Shown: positions 8,033 through 18,381, counted from the first letter of the stretch. The stretch is 39,568 nt of DNA from Clostridium sp. (GCA_029257045.1 JARIDB010000165.1:1-39568), one strand, 5' to 3'. Made by a program: numbers and translations. Notes: generated by a model not told the origin, from the letters alone.

Positions 8033-11000
8033 ATGAAAATTAAAAAGTTAATAATATCTGCCTTTGGACCTTATCCTGGAAAAGAAGAAATTGATTTTGA
8101 AAATCAGCTAAATGGAAAAAGCATGTTTGTTATTACAGGAACTACAGGATCTGGTAAGACAACTATATTTGATGCTATTAATTTTGCTTTGTATGGAGAA
8201 GCAAGTGGTAGTGATAGAGAAGGTAAAACTTTAAGAAGTGATTTTGCAGATGAAGATACACCAACAGAAGTAGAGTTATATTTTACAATTAGAAATAAGG
8301 ATTACTATATAAAAAGAAGCCCTCAGTATTCTAGAAAAAAGAAAAAGAAGGATGCAAATGGGGATTATGGATACACAGAAGTTAAACCGACAGCAGAATT
8401 AAAAATAAAAGATAAAACTTACACAGGAAGTAAGGAAGTAACTAGATATGTTGAAGAAATCCTTGGAATAAACTCAGAACAATTCAAACAATTGGTTATG
8501 ATACCTCAAGGGGAATTTAAAAAGCTTCTTAATGCTGATAGTGATAAAAGAGAAGAAATATTTAGAAGAATATTTGGAACTAAAGTTTTTTCGGATATTT
8601 CACAAAAAATAAAAAATGAAGCTAATGAATTAAAGAAAAGGATTGAGGGAGTTCAAAGAGACAGGTATAATGCTATAAACTCTTTTGTAGTTGATGGAGA
8701 AAATAATATATTAAAAGATTTAATTAAAGGAAAGGATATTAATATTAATTTAGTATCTAAACTTTTTAAGGAAGAAGTAGAAAATTCAAAGTCAAAGGAA
8801 AATATAATAAAAGAAAGTATAAATAAATTAAAAGAGGAAATAGAAAATATAAATAAAGAAGTTACTCTTTTAAATGAAAATAATAGGAAATTATTAAATA
8901 AAGAAAAGAATAAATCTGAATTAGATAGACTTTTAGCATTAAAAGAAAAACAAGAAGAATATAAGATTGATTTAGAAAAGGCTAAAAAAGCAGTAAAAGT
9001 TTTAGTTTATGAAGAAGGATATGAAGAAAAAAATAAAAGTTTAAAAAGTAATGATTTATCCATAAAAAAATCTATGGAAAATATTAAGTTAATAGAAAAA
9101 GAAATGAAAAACCTTAAAATCATACTAGAGAAAGAAAGTAATAAAGAAGAAGAAAAAGATATAATAATAAAAAGAGTAAATGAAATAAGTAACCTAAAAG
9201 AAAGAGCTAGGAGTTATGATTTAGTAAAAATAGAAGTTGAAAAATACTTAAAAGAAGTTAAGATTATTAGAAATAACTTAAAAGTTAAAGAAACTGAAAT
9301 TCAAGAAAACTCTATGAAAATCCTTAAACTTAATGAAGATATTGATAAAATAAATAAGTTTAAAGAAGACAATAAAGAATTAGAAGTTAATATATTAAAA
9401 AATAATAATTTAATAGATGATTTTAAAAGTTTAATAGAAGGAATTTTAAGTTATATAAAAAATAAAAACTTAAAGGAACAAATAGAAATTGAATATAACA
9501 ATTCTAATAATAAGTATATTGAAAATAAAAATAAATACGAAGAATTAGAAGAAGTTTTAAGAAAAAATCAAGCTGGGATTTTAGCAAGAGATTTAAAAGG
9601 GGGAACTCCATGTCCTGTATGTGGATCTTTAGAACATCCTAACTTAGCAGTATTAGAAAATCAGGTTATAAGTGAAGATAGTGTGAAAAAATCTAAAGTA
9701 GAAATGGAAATTGTTAAGGAAGAAAGAGATAAGATTTATGAAAAAGTTTTAAAACTAAAAACCTATATGGATAATAGTTTTATTACTTTAATAAAACCTT
9801 TAGGTGAAAAATTAGAATTAAGTATATCTAATGAAGAACTTGATAGTAATTTATCTAATATTAAAGTTTTATATAAGGAAAAGGAAGAACTTAAGGTTAA
9901 ACTTAAGGAAAGAAAGATATTATTTGATAAGTTGAAATTACAAGAAAATAATAATATTAAGCTAAAAAAATCTATAGAAGATAGAAATGAAGTTTTAAGA
10001 AAAGAAATAAATATTAATAACGTAGATTTATTAAATTCAGAAGGAAATTTAAAAACTAAGGAAGCAGAATTTAGAAATATTATTACTGAATTTAAAGGGA
10101 ATATAAAATCTTTAAAGGAATTAGAAGAAGAAGAAGAAATTTTAAATAAGAATTTATTTGAAATTAAAGAAGATTATAAATTAGCAGAAGAAGCTTTTAA
10201 TAAGGGTAAAAGTAAATATGATAGAGAAAAAGGAAATCTAGAAGCTCTTTTATTAAGAAAAGAAATATTAGAACAAGAATATAAAGAAGCTGTTGAAAAC
10301 TTTAGATTAAAGGTTATAGAATTAGGTCTTTTAGATTATAAAACTTATATAGAAGCTAAAATGGATGAAAAACAAATGAAGGTTTTAGAAGATGAAATAA
10401 ATAACTATAATATATCTTTATCAAAAGCAGAAGGATTATATTTAACTTCAGTTAAAGAATGTGAAAATATTAATATAAAAGAAACACAAACCTTAACTGA
10501 AATAGCTAAAGATAAAAAGGGTGTATTATTAGAAGAAGAGAAGAAGGAAAAAGAGTTATTTAGTAATATAAATCAAAATGAAAAGATAATAGCTAATATA
10601 AGTAATTATAGTGAGTTAATAGAAAAAGATGAAAAAGAATATATGATTAAGGGAAGACTTTCTAAAATAGTAAATGGAGAAAACCCAAGAAAGGTAAGCT
10701 TTGAAAGATATGTTTTAGCAACTTATTTTGATGATATTATTGAAACAGCAAATAAAAGATTTTCAGCAATGACTAATAATAGATATGAACTAGTAAGAAA
10801 AGAACAGGTTGGAGATAAAAGAAAAGGGCAAGGGTTAGATCTTGATATTTTAGATTATTATACAGCTAAAAAAAGAGATGTAAGAACATTGTCAGGTGGA
10901 GAAAGCTTTAAGGCATCTTTAGCTATGGCTTTAGGGCTTGCAGATGTTATCCAAGAATATGCAGGGGGAGTTCAGTTAGATACAGTGTTTATTGATGAAG

Positions 11001-11179
11001 GATTTGGAACTTTAGATCCTGAATCTTTAGAAAAGGCTATAGAATGTTTAGTTGAATTAAGAAATGATGGAAGAGTTGTTGGAATAATATCTCACGTGGA
11101 AGAATTAAAGGATAGAATAGATGCTAAAATTATAGTTGAATCTGTAAAAGGTGTTAGTACGATTAAAGTAAAAGTATAA
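8033..11179 (+). CDS. sbcC: Exonuclease SbcCD subunit C (Rad50-like SMC ATPase)
   Basis: SbcC is the ATPase and tether of the SbcCD nuclease. The 1048-residue protein has Walker A GTTGSGKTT (36-44), a Q-loop region at QLVMIPQGEFKKLL (about 153), two long Lys/Glu-rich coiled-coil arms, the zinc hook CPVC at about 527-530, the ABC signature LSGGES near 953 and Walker B VFIDEGFGTLD near 985. The start is set by GGGAGG at about 8018-8023. No convincing terminator follows; the next 250 bp hold a frameshifted small gene. Confidence 0.97.
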   Translation: MKIKKLIISAFGPYPGKEEIDFENQLNGKSMFVITGTTGSGKTTIFDAINFALYGEASGSDREGKTLRSDFADEDTPTEVELYFTIRNKDYYIKRSPQYSRKKKKKDANGDYGYTEVKPTAELKIKDKTYTGSKEVTRYVEEILGINSEQFKQLVMIPQGEFKKLLNADSDKREEIFRRIFGTKVFSDISQKIKNEANELKKRIEGVQRDRYNAINSFVVDGENNILKDLIKGKDININLVSKLFKEEVENSKSKENIIKESINKLKEEIENINKEVTLLNENNRKLLNKEKNKSELDRLLALKEKQEEYKIDLEKAKKAVKVLVYEEGYEEKNKSLKSNDLSIKKSMENIKLIEKEMKNLKIILEKESNKEEEKDIIIKRVNEISNLKERARSYDLVKIEVEKYLKEVKIIRNNLKVKETEIQENSMKILKLNEDIDKINKFKEDNKELEVNILKNNNLIDDFKSLIEGILSYIKNKNLKEQIEIEYNNSNNKYIENKNKYEELEEVLRKNQAGILARDLKGGTPCPVCGSLEHPNLAVLENQVISEDSVKKSKVEMEIVKEERDKIYEKVLKLKTYMDNSFITLIKPLGEKLELSISNEELDSNLSNIKVLYKEKEELKVKLKERKILFDKLKLQENNNIKLKKSIEDRNEVLRKEININNVDLLNSEGNLKTKEAEFRNIITEFKGNIKSLKELEEEEEILNKNLFEIKEDYKLAEEAFNKGKSKYDREKGNLEALLLRKEILEQEYKEAVENFRLKVIELGLLDYKTYIEAKMDEKQMKVLEDEINNYNISLSKAEGLYLTSVKECENINIKETQTLTEIAKDKKGVLLEEEKKEKELFSNINQNEKIIANISNYSELIEKDEKEYMIKGRLSKIVNGENPRKVSFERYVLATYFDDIIETANKRFSAMTNNRYELVRKEQVGDKRKGQGLDLDILDYYTAKKRDVRTLSGGESFKASLAMALGLADVIQEYAGGVQLDTVFIDEGFGTLDPESLEKAIECLVELRNDGRVVGIISHVEELKDRIDAKIIVESVKGVSTIKVKV

Positions 11180-11225
11180 AAAGAAATAAAATTTTATTAT
11201 AATATAAGTTTTGGAGTGAAGATTT

Positions 11226-11418
11226 ATGGCTGCTAGTCATAAATCTTGCGATTATAATAACAGTAAAGGTTATTATAATTTTATTTAGATAAGGAAGGGA
11301 AAGCTTGGAATAAAACAAATGATAAGATAATTTCAAAAGAGTAACCAATGTTACCGATAATGTGATAAATAATCCATATAATAATGTCATAGATAAAAAA
11401 CAAATAAAAAATAAATAA
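11226..11418 (+). pseudogene. Frameshifted small hypothetical gene
   Basis: A good ribosome site (GGAGTGAAG) precedes an ATG at 11226 that opens 20 codons (beginning MAASHKSCDYNNSKGYYNF) and stops at 11286. From 11285 the frame with one base gained reads LDKEGKAWNKTNDKIISKE to a stop at 11342. From 11341 the third frame reads VTNVTDNVINNPYNNVID and on to a stop at 11416. The three pieces join without gaps into a plausible 64-residue hydrophilic protein, so I infer a gene broken by two single-base changes. I do not recognise the family. Alternatively, only the first 20 codons are real, or the base calls are wrong. Confidence 0.5.
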
Positions 11419-11444
11419 AATTAGATATATGGAGGATTTTAATC

Positions 11445-13082
11445 ATGGAGAATAAGATGTTTTGTTTCCAATGCCAAGAAACTGCAGGATGTACAGGATG
11501 TACTCAATTTGGTGTTTGTGGTAAATCACCAGAATTAGCAGGAATGCAGGACCTTTTAGTATATACAACAAAAGGATTATCAGAAGTTACAACTAGACTT
11601 AGAAAAGAAGGAAAAGAAATTGCAAGTGAAGTAAATCACTTTATAACTATAAACTTATTTACAACTATAACTAATGCTAACTTTGATGATGAAGTATTCT
11701 ATGATAGAGTAAAAAGAGTTTTAGAAATAAAAGAAGAATTACTAGCTAAATTATCAAATAAAGATGGCTTATCAGAAGCTGCATTATGGACAGGTACTAC
11801 AAGAGAAGAATATGATGCAAAATCAAAGGTAGTCGGAGTACTTGCAACTGAAAATGAGGATGTAAGAAGTTTAAGAGAACTTATAACATACGGATTAAAA
11901 GGTTTAGCAGCATACATGAAACATGCTAACGAATTAAACTATGATAATGAAGAAGTAAGTGCATTTATGCAAGAAACTTTAGCTAAACTATTAAATGATA
12001 CATTAACAGCTGATGAATTAGTTGCTTTAACTTTAGAAACAGGTAAATTTGGAGTAGATGGTATGGCTTTACTTGATAGTGCTAATACTGGAACTTACGG
12101 AAATCCAGAAATAACAAAAGTTAATATAGGTGTTGGAAACAAACCAGGAATATTAGTTTCAGGTCATGATTTAAAAGACTTAGAGCAATTATTAGAGCAA
12201 ACAAAAGGAACAGGAATAGATGTTTATACTCATTCAGAAATGTTGCCAGCTCACTACTATCCAAAATTCAAACAATATGATAACTTTGTAGGAAACTATG
12301 GAAATGCATGGTGGAAGCAAAAAGAAGAATTCGAAAGCTTTAATGGACCAATTCTAATGACTACAAACTGTATTGTAACTCCAAAAGATAGTTATAAAAA
12401 TAGAATGTTTACAACAGGAGCTTCAGGATTCCCAGGATGTACTCATATTGAAGGCGTAGATGGACAAGTTAAAGATTTCTCAGAAATTATTGAACTTGCT
12501 AAAACTTGCAAGGCTCCAACAGAAATAGAAAAAGGAGAAATTATTGGAGGCTTTGCTCATAATCAAGTATTTGCACTTGCTGATAAAATTGTAGATGCAG
12601 TTAAGACAGGGGCAATTAAGAAGTTCTTCGTAATGGCAGGATGTGATGGAAGAGCTAAGTCAAGAAACTATTACACAGATTTTGCTAAAGCTTTACCAAA
12701 TGATACTGTTATATTAACAGCAGGTTGTGCAAAATATAAATACAACAAATTAGAATTAGGAGATATCGGTGGAATTCCAAGAGTTTTAGATGCTGGACAA
12801 TGTAATGATTCATATTCATTAGCATTAATTGCATTAAAACTTAAAGAAGTATTTGAATTACAAGATATCAATGAGTTACCAATAGCATTTAACATTGCAT
12901 GGTATGAGCAAAAAGCAGTTATAGTATTATTATCATTACTATACTTAGGAGTTAAAAATATTCACTTAGGACCAACTCTACCAGCATTCCTTTCACCAAA
13001 TGTTACTAAAGTTTTAGTTGAAAACTTTGGAATTGGTGGAATAACTAATGTTGAAGATGACTTAGAAATGTTCTTAAGATAA
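11445..13082 (+). CDS. hcp: Hydroxylamine reductase / hybrid cluster protein
   Basis: Hcp reduces nitric oxide or hydroxylamine and protects anaerobes against nitrosative stress. The 545-residue product starts with the cubane-cluster cysteines (Cys 7, Cys 10, Cys 19, Cys 25 region: [11 protein letters not shown] and CTQFGVCGK). Hybrid-cluster ligand motifs follow: [31 protein letters not shown] and [16 protein letters not shown] precedes the ATG. The gene is monocistronic, ends at a 44-nt perfect palindrome terminator and is followed by a Crp/Fnr regulator. I found no convincing promoter or operator in the leader, part of which overlaps the frameshifted small gene. Confidence 0.97.
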   Translation: MENKMFCFQCQETAGCTGCTQFGVCGKSPELAGMQDLLVYTTKGLSEVTTRLRKEGKEIASEVNHFITINLFTTITNANFDDEVFYDRVKRVLEIKEELLAKLSNKDGLSEAALWTGTTREEYDAKSKVVGVLATENEDVRSLRELITYGLKGLAAYMKHANELNYDNEEVSAFMQETLAKLLNDTLTADELVALTLETGKFGVDGMALLDSANTGTYGNPEITKVNIGVGNKPGILVSGHDLKDLEQLLEQTKGTGIDVYTHSEMLPAHYYPKFKQYDNFVGNYGNAWWKQKEEFESFNGPILMTTNCIVTPKDSYKNRMFTTGASGFPGCTHIEGVDGQVKDFSEIIELAKTCKAPTEIEKGEIIGGFAHNQVFALADKIVDAVKTGAIKKFFVMAGCDGRAKSRNYYTDFAKALPNDTVILTAGCAKYKYNKLELGDIGGIPRVLDAGQCNDSYSLALIALKLKEVFELQDINELPIAFNIAWYEQKAVIVLLSLLYLGVKNIHLGPTLPAFLSPNVTKVLVENFGIGGITNVEDDLEMFLR

Positions 13083-13092
13083 TCTTAATATA

Positions 13093-13136
13093 AAAAAAGT
13101 TTATTTTACTAATTAATTAGTAAAATAAACTTTTTT
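13093..13136. terminator. Perfect 22-bp-arm palindromic terminator after hcp
   Basis: The 44 bases are a perfect palindrome with AAAAAAG at the left end and CTTTTTT at the right, so it can act on both strands. Confidence 0.9.
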
Positions 13137-13149
13137 GATTTTCTTACCT

Positions 13150-13318
13150 TGGCATTGAACAGTTAATGAAGTAGAACGTAGTGATAACTGAATTTAGTAT
13201 GAAAGCCAATCTATAGAATGTAAAGAGATAGATCGTCTATTAGTTAATAGTGGACATATAATGATTTGCGATGACTTGGAGCATAGATAAGGTCATAAGC
13301 AAACTATTATATATTCAC
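13150..13318 (-). repeat. Modular repeat, blocks B and A (minus orientation)
   Basis: Block B (about 13150-13215, starting TGGCATTGAACA) is followed by palindromic block A (13250-13318). The reverse complement matches the element at 38146-38312 in order and orientation of blocks. Block C is absent. It lies between hcp and the regulator gene, carries no reading frame, and ends about 10 bp before the regulator's promoter. Confidence 0.75.
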
Positions 13319-13324
13319 CTTTTT

Positions 13325-13333
13325 TGTTATAAT
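13325..13333 (+). promoter_or_regulatory. Candidate extended -10 promoter of the regulator gene
   Basis: TGT then TATAAT at 13328-13333, just outside the repeat. No good -35 box is visible because the upstream DNA is repeat sequence. Confidence 0.4.
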
Positions 13334-13374
13334 TTTATTAGATAAATTTTAATTTGAGATTGAAAGGAAAAATT

Positions 13375-14049
13375 ATGATAGATGTATTAAAAAACACCTG
13401 CTTTTTTAAAGGGGTAGAAGATAAAGATATAGAAAAGATATTAAAAGAAGAACAATATAGAATAAGTAAATATACTAAAAATGAAGTTATAGCTAATCAA
13501 GGTGAAAAGTGTAATAGCCTCTCCGTAATAATTGAGGGGAAAGCTGTAATACAGACCATTTATGAAAATGGAAAAGTCTTAACATTAACCACCTTTGATG
13601 TAAGTGATGTATTTGCAGAAGTTCTAATTTTTGCAAAATCATCTGAATATCCTGCTACAGTTATGGCTTTAGAGGATTGTAAGGTTCTATCCTTTCCTAA
13701 AAAAAGTATTCTTAATATAATGGCTAAAAATCAAAAGTTCACAGAAAATACACTAGAACTTTTAGCACAAAAAGTATTAATATTAAACAAAAAAATAAAC
13801 TTAGTTGAACTAGATTCTATTAGAAGAAAGATTTGTAAAATACTTTTAGATAACTATAAAGATAAAGGTAGAAATCAAAGAGTTTATAAAATAAAGTCTA
13901 AGAAAGATTTAGCTGAATTATTAGGGATACCAAGACCATCTTTATCTAGAGAACTTATTAAAATGAAGAATGATGATCTAATAGATTTTAATTTGAAAGA
14001 AATAAAAATAGTAGATTTAGAAGGTTTAGAAGATGAGTTTTTTAGCTAA
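13375..14049 (+). CDS. Crp/Fnr family transcriptional regulator (HcpR-like by context)
   Basis: This 224-residue regulator has an N-terminal cyclic-nucleotide-binding-type beta barrel (about 1-120, with NEVIANQGEKCNSLSVIIEG) and a dimer helix. Its C-terminal winged HTH has recognition-helix segment SKKDLAELLGIPRPSLSREL (about 175-195). There is no N-terminal cysteine cluster, so it is not a classical Fnr. The ATG at 13375 has AAAGGAAA upstream; a TTG at 13354 in frame is unlikely. Its place right after hcp suggests it is an HcpR-type sensor that controls hcp, as known for related regulators in Clostridia and Desulfovibrio; this is inference from neighbourhood. Confidence 0.85.
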   Translation: MIDVLKNTCFFKGVEDKDIEKILKEEQYRISKYTKNEVIANQGEKCNSLSVIIEGKAVIQTIYENGKVLTLTTFDVSDVFAEVLIFAKSSEYPATVMALEDCKVLSFPKKSILNIMAKNQKFTENTLELLAQKVLILNKKINLVELDSIRRKICKILLDNYKDKGRNQRVYKIKSKKDLAELLGIPRPSLSRELIKMKNDDLIDFNLKEIKIVDLEGLEDEFFS

Positions 14050-14052
14050 TAT

Positions 14053-14085
14053 AAAAAGAGGCTGTATGTGATAGCCTCTTTTTGT
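14053..14085 (+). terminator. Terminator of the Crp/Fnr gene
   Basis: AAAAAGAGGCT (14053-14063) pairs with AGCCTCTTTTT (14073-14083), 9-nt loop. Confidence 0.92.
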
Positions 14086-14224
14086 GTATATATAAATTGT
14101 AAAGGGATAACTACTTAATATGCCTTAATTATATTTGATAATAAGATTTATTAAAAGAATATACAGAAAGTTCATAATAAAGGACGAAAATTATGAATAA
14201 TTATTGTGAATATAGTGTAAGGCT

Positions 14225-14253
14225 TTGATAGAAAAATAGAAAAGGTATATAAT
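14225..14253 (+). promoter_or_regulatory. Promoter of the ACT/UPF0210 operon
   Basis: TTGATA at 14225-14230, 17-bp spacer, TATAAT at 14248-14253. Confidence 0.75.
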
Positions 14254-14291
14254 AAATATAATAAATTTATTGAGAAAAAGGAGGAAAACAA

Positions 14292-14561
14292 ATGAAATCT
14301 ATATTAACTGTAATAGGTAAAGATAAAATAGGTATAATAGCAGGGATAAGTGGGGAATTATTAAAGTTTAATATTAATATATTAGATGTTAATCAAACTA
14401 TAATGGATAAATATTTTACTATGATAATGATGCTAGAGTTTGAAGATTCCAGTAAAAATTTTGATAAAGTAAAATTAGCGTTACTTAAAAAAGGGGAAGA
14501 CCTAGGAGTAGATGTTAAAATTCAAAGAGAAGAAATATTTAATTCAATGCACACTTTATAG
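14292..14561 (+). CDS. ACT domain protein (UPF0237 family)
   Basis: An 89-residue stand-alone ACT domain with the family's typical start ILTVIGKDKIGIIAGISGELLKFNINILDVNQTI. ACT domains bind amino acids or similar small ligands and regulate partners. AGGAGG lies just before the ATG. It is the first gene of an operon; the UPF0210 gene begins 11 bp after its stop. This pairing recurs in Firmicutes and points to a joint role, but the substrate is unknown. Confidence 0.93.
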   Translation: MKSILTVIGKDKIGIIAGISGELLKFNINILDVNQTIMDKYFTMIMMLEFEDSSKNFDKVKLALLKKGEDLGVDVKIQREEIFNSMHTL

Positions 14562-14572
14562 GAGGATAGAAG

Positions 14573-15928
14573 ATGAACAGCAATAATATATTAGAAACGA
14601 TTAAAATGATAGAAGAAGAAAAATTAGATATAAGAACTATAACTATGGGTATTTCTTTATTAGATTGTATTGATTCAGATGGAGATAAAGCAAGAGAAAA
14701 AATTTATAATAAAATAATGTCTTCTGCTAAAGATTTAGTTAAGGTAGGAAAAGAAATAGAAAATGAATTTGGAATACCAATTGTAAATAAAAGAGTTTCT
14801 GTAACACCTATTTCAATAATTGCAGGGGCAACTGATGAAAAAGATTATGTAAAGTTTGCAAAAACTTTAGATAAGGCAGCCGAGGATTTAGGAATAGATT
14901 TTATTGGAGGTTTTTCTGCTTTAGTTCAAAAAGGCTATACAAAAGGAGATGAAATCTTAATAAAATCTATACCAGAAGCCTTAGCAGTTACAAATAAAGT
15001 ATGTTCTTCCGTAAATATTGGATCTAGTAGAGCAGGAATAAATATGGATGCAGTAAGGCAAATGGGAGATATAATTAAAGAAACTTCAGAGCTTACAAAG
15101 GATAAACAAGGGTTTGGATGTGCAAAACTAGTAATTTTTTGTAATGCCGTAGAAGATAATCCATTTATGGCAGGTGCTTTCCATGGAGTTGGAGAAGCTG
15201 ATAAGGTAATAAGCGTGGGAGTAAGTGGACCTGGAGTTGTTCAAAGAGCTTTAGAAAAAGTAAAGGGAGAAAGTTTTGATGTAGTTTCTGAAACTATAAA
15301 GAAAACAGCTTTCAAAATAACAAGGATGGGTCAATTAGTAGCAAAAGAAGCCTCCGCTAGGCTTGGAGTTCCATTTGGGATAGTTGATCTATCTTTAGCG
15401 CCAACACCAGCTGTAGGAGACTCAGTAGCTCATATTTTAGAAGAAATGGGACTTGAGGTAGTTGGAACTCACGGTACTACAGCAGCCTTAGCTTTATTAA
15501 ATGATGCTGTTAAAAAAGGCGGAGTTATGGCTTGTAGTCATGTTGGAGGCTTAAGTGGTGCATTTATTCCAGTATCAGAGGATTCTGGGATGATAGATGC
15601 AGTTTTAAAGGGATCTCTTAATTTAGAAAAGCTTGAAGCTATGACAGCTATTTGTTCTGTGGGATTAGATATGATAGCAGTTCCGGGAGATACTCCATCA
15701 GAGACTCTTGCAGGCATTATAGCAGATGAAGCCGCTATAGGTATGATAAATAATAAAACTACAGCCGTTAGAATAATACCGGCACCAGGCTGTAAAGTTG
15801 GAGATTTAGTTGAATTTGGAGGGCTTTTAGGTAGAGCACCAGTTATGCCTGTTAATAAATATTCATCTTCAATATTTATAAAAAGAGGTGGAAGAATACC
15901 AGCACCAATTCATTCCTTTAAGAATTAA
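14573..15928 (+). CDS. UPF0210 (PFL/DUF711 family) protein
   Basis: This 451-residue protein of the DUF711 family has a glycyl-radical-enzyme-like fold in known structures but no assigned reaction. Recognisable segments are [15 protein letters not shown] near the N terminus, [64 protein letters not shown] and a Gly-rich C terminus ([23 protein letters not shown]). Length is normal and nothing is truncated. GGAGG at 14561-14565 supports the start. It is translationally close to the ACT protein, which is its likely regulator or partner. Confidence 0.93.
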   Translation: MNSNNILETIKMIEEEKLDIRTITMGISLLDCIDSDGDKAREKIYNKIMSSAKDLVKVGKEIENEFGIPIVNKRVSVTPISIIAGATDEKDYVKFAKTLDKAAEDLGIDFIGGFSALVQKGYTKGDEILIKSIPEALAVTNKVCSSVNIGSSRAGINMDAVRQMGDIIKETSELTKDKQGFGCAKLVIFCNAVEDNPFMAGAFHGVGEADKVISVGVSGPGVVQRALEKVKGESFDVVSETIKKTAFKITRMGQLVAKEASARLGVPFGIVDLSLAPTPAVGDSVAHILEEMGLEVVGTHGTTAALALLNDAVKKGGVMACSHVGGLSGAFIPVSEDSGMIDAVLKGSLNLEKLEAMTAICSVGLDMIAVPGDTPSETLAGIIADEAAIGMINNKTTAVRIIPAPGCKVGDLVEFGGLLGRAPVMPVNKYSSSIFIKRGGRIPAPIHSFKN

Positions 15929-15996
15929 TAATATAAAAATGTAAGATTAATCAATGATATAAATATAATATATTATTAACAAGTATATTTCAATGT

Positions 15997-16025
15997 AAGA
16001 GAAGGCATAATGTCTTCTCTTTTTT
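15997..16025 (+). terminator. Terminator of the ACT/UPF0210 operon
   Basis: AAGAGAAG (15997-16004) pairs with CTTCTCTT (16014-16021), followed by T residues. Confidence 0.88.
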
Positions 16026-16035
16026 AGAATGATAA

Positions 16036-16064
16036 TTGAATAAAAAAAACAATTAGCCTATAAT
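16036..16064 (+). promoter_or_regulatory. Promoter of the helD-like gene
   Basis: TTGAAT at 16036-16041, 17-bp spacer, TATAAT at 16059-16064. Confidence 0.75.
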
Positions 16065-16092
16065 TATAAATAGTGAAATTAGAGGTGCTTAT

Positions 16093-18381
16093 ATGAATAG
16101 AGATTTAAAAGAAGAATTAATAATACTAAAAGATAAAAGACAAAAGGTAAATTTAGAAATAAGTGAAAAGCTAAAAAGCCTGGAAGATGTTGAAAGAAGA
16201 TTAAAAAGATTATCAAAGGAATCTAAGGGAAGTTATAATCAAGAAAAGGAAACTACTGAAAAGGTTTATGGAGTTATAAATAAGGCTATTAAAAATTATG
16301 AAGATGCTTACTATACTCCTTACTTTGGTAGAGTTGATTTTAGGGAAACAAGAGGTGCTACAGAAAGTATCTATATTGGAAAACAATCTGTAAGTTCAAC
16401 TTTAGATGGAGAAGAGATAGTTGTTGATTGGAGAACTCCAGTAGCAGATCTTTATTATAGTGGTACTGGTGGCTATGCTTACTATAAAGCACCTTCAGGA
16501 ATAATTGAAGGAAACCTATCTTTAAAGAGAAAGTTCTTATTTAAAGAAGGGGAATTAGAAAATATTTTTGATGAAAGTATTAATGAAATAATTTTAAGTA
16601 ATGCTTCAGAGGAAACAGGATTAGTAGATGAATTTTTAAAAATAAATCTTGAAGAAAGTAGAGGTAAGAAGCTTAAGGAAGTTGTGGCAACTATCCAAAA
16701 GGAGCAAAATGATATTATAAGGTGGCCTAAAAATTTACCAATAATAGTTCAAGGTTCAGCAGGTTCAGGAAAAACAACTATAGCCCTGCACAGATTAGCT
16801 TATTTAATTTATAGATATTCAGAATCTATAAAAGGTAAAGATATTTTAGTTTTAGCACCTAATAAATTATTTTTAGATTATATATCAGATATATTACCTA
16901 ACCTTGGAGTTGATGAAGTTAATCAAACTACTTATCAAGGTTTATTTTTAAAACATTTGAAATTAAAAAGTAAAATTTATAGCAAAGATGAAAAATTAAA
17001 AGAAATAATAGAAAATGAAGATGAAAAGCTAAAAAGGCTTATAACAAATTCGGCAAAGATAAAAGGTTCATTAACCTTTAAAGCTATTATTGATAGATAT
17101 ATAACATTATTAGAAGGGGAATCTCTAGAGATAAAGGATATAAAAGTAGAAAATTATGTTTTATTTAGCAAAAAGGAAATAATGAGATTATACTTAAAGG
17201 ATTTAAAAAGTTATCCAATAAATAAAAGAAAAGATGAAATTAAAAGATATTTAAATCTTAAAATAAAAGAAAAGATAGAAAGCTTATGTATTTTAGTTAA
17301 TCAAGAATGGGAAGTAAAAGTAAAAGAAGTTAAAAGAAATAAAGAGGATTCAGAAGATAGAAGAAAAGAACTTATTGGAATATATAATGAACGTGATGAA
17401 ATAAAGAAAAATATTACAAGTAACTCTAAAAAAGAAATGACTGAGTATTTTAAAAAATGGAGAGGAATAACATCTAAAGATATATATTTAAACTTATTTA
17501 AAAATAATGAAATGTTTGAAATTTTAACTTTAAATAATATTCCAAAGGAAATAGAAAGCTTTATGAAAAAAGAAGCTATAGAAAATTCTGAAAAAGGGAT
17601 AATAGATGAAGATGATATAGCAGCTTTAATGTATATTAATGTTCTTTTAGAAGGAATAGAGGAAAAAGATAAATATATGCATATAGTAGTAGATGAAGCT
17701 CAAGATTATAATGAATTCCAAATTTATTTGATAAATAGATTTACAAAAGGAAACTCACTAACATTAGTAGGAGATTTAGGGCAAGGAATATATTATTATA
17801 GAGGAATAGATAACTGGGACAGTGTAGTTAATAATGTATTTCAAGGAAAAGCAACTTATATTCAATTAACACAGAGTTATAGATCCACTGTTGAAATAAT
17901 AGATTTTGCAAAAGAAGCTTTAGAATCACAAAATCTTAACTTAAAATCAGCAAAACCAGTTTTAAGACATGGAGATAAGCCTAAAATTATAAAGTGTAAA
18001 GAAGAAAAAGATGCTATAAAGGAAATTGATATTATTATTAAAAATGTATTAAATAACGAAAAGGAAAGCATTGCAATTATAACAAAGGGTATAGAAGAAG
18101 GAAAAATACTAGAAAAACTATTCAAAAAATATTCTGAAAATAAGGTTAATCTTGTAAAAGAAAGTGAAAAGAATAGTAAAAAACCTTCAGACATAATTAT
18201 AATCCCTTCATATTTAACAAAAGGGTTAGAGTTTGATGCTACTATAATATATAATCCTAGTGATAGAAACTATGGAAATGATATTTTAGATAAAAGATTA
18301 CTATATGTTTCACTAACAAGGGCTTTACATTTTGAATATATAATAGAAATCGATAAATTAACTAAAATGATAATAGATTAA
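16093..18381 (+). CDS. helD: HelD-like UvrD/Rep family helicase (RNA polymerase recycling factor)
   Basis: This 762-residue superfamily 1 ATPase has the HelD layout. An N-terminal coiled coil (about 1-65) is followed by a DFRETRGATESIYIGK / VVDWRTPVADLYY region, Walker A GSAGSGKTT (221-229), Walker B VVDEAQDY near 533, QSYRSTVEIIDFA, and motif VI-like LLYVSLTRALH near the C terminus. HelD pulls stalled RNA polymerase off DNA using ATP. AGAGGTG precedes the ATG. It is monocistronic by promoter position; no terminator is visible before the fprA-like gene. Confidence 0.93.
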   Translation: MNRDLKEELIILKDKRQKVNLEISEKLKSLEDVERRLKRLSKESKGSYNQEKETTEKVYGVINKAIKNYEDAYYTPYFGRVDFRETRGATESIYIGKQSVSSTLDGEEIVVDWRTPVADLYYSGTGGYAYYKAPSGIIEGNLSLKRKFLFKEGELENIFDESINEIILSNASEETGLVDEFLKINLEESRGKKLKEVVATIQKEQNDIIRWPKNLPIIVQGSAGSGKTTIALHRLAYLIYRYSESIKGKDILVLAPNKLFLDYISDILPNLGVDEVNQTTYQGLFLKHLKLKSKIYSKDEKLKEIIENEDEKLKRLITNSAKIKGSLTFKAIIDRYITLLEGESLEIKDIKVENYVLFSKKEIMRLYLKDLKSYPINKRKDEIKRYLNLKIKEKIESLCILVNQEWEVKVKEVKRNKEDSEDRRKELIGIYNERDEIKKNITSNSKKEMTEYFKKWRGITSKDIYLNLFKNNEMFEILTLNNIPKEIESFMKKEAIENSEKGIIDEDDIAALMYINVLLEGIEEKDKYMHIVVDEAQDYNEFQIYLINRFTKGNSLTLVGDLGQGIYYYRGIDNWDSVVNNVFQGKATYIQLTQSYRSTVEIIDFAKEALESQNLNLKSAKPVLRHGDKPKIIKCKEEKDAIKEIDIIIKNVLNNEKESIAIITKGIEEGKILEKLFKKYSENKVNLVKESEKNSKKPSDIIIIPSYLTKGLEFDATIIYNPSDRNYGNDILDKRLLYVSLTRALHFEYIIEIDKLTKMIID

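Noticed and set aside
11251-11287. ATTATAATAAC/GTTATTATAAT hairpin as an sbcC terminator
   Set aside because: AT-only stem lying inside the frameshifted small gene, with a short T run; too weak to call.
17877-18194. Antisense frames within helD and many other genes
   Set aside because: They are complements of AT-rich coding regions without ribosome sites or recognisable domains.
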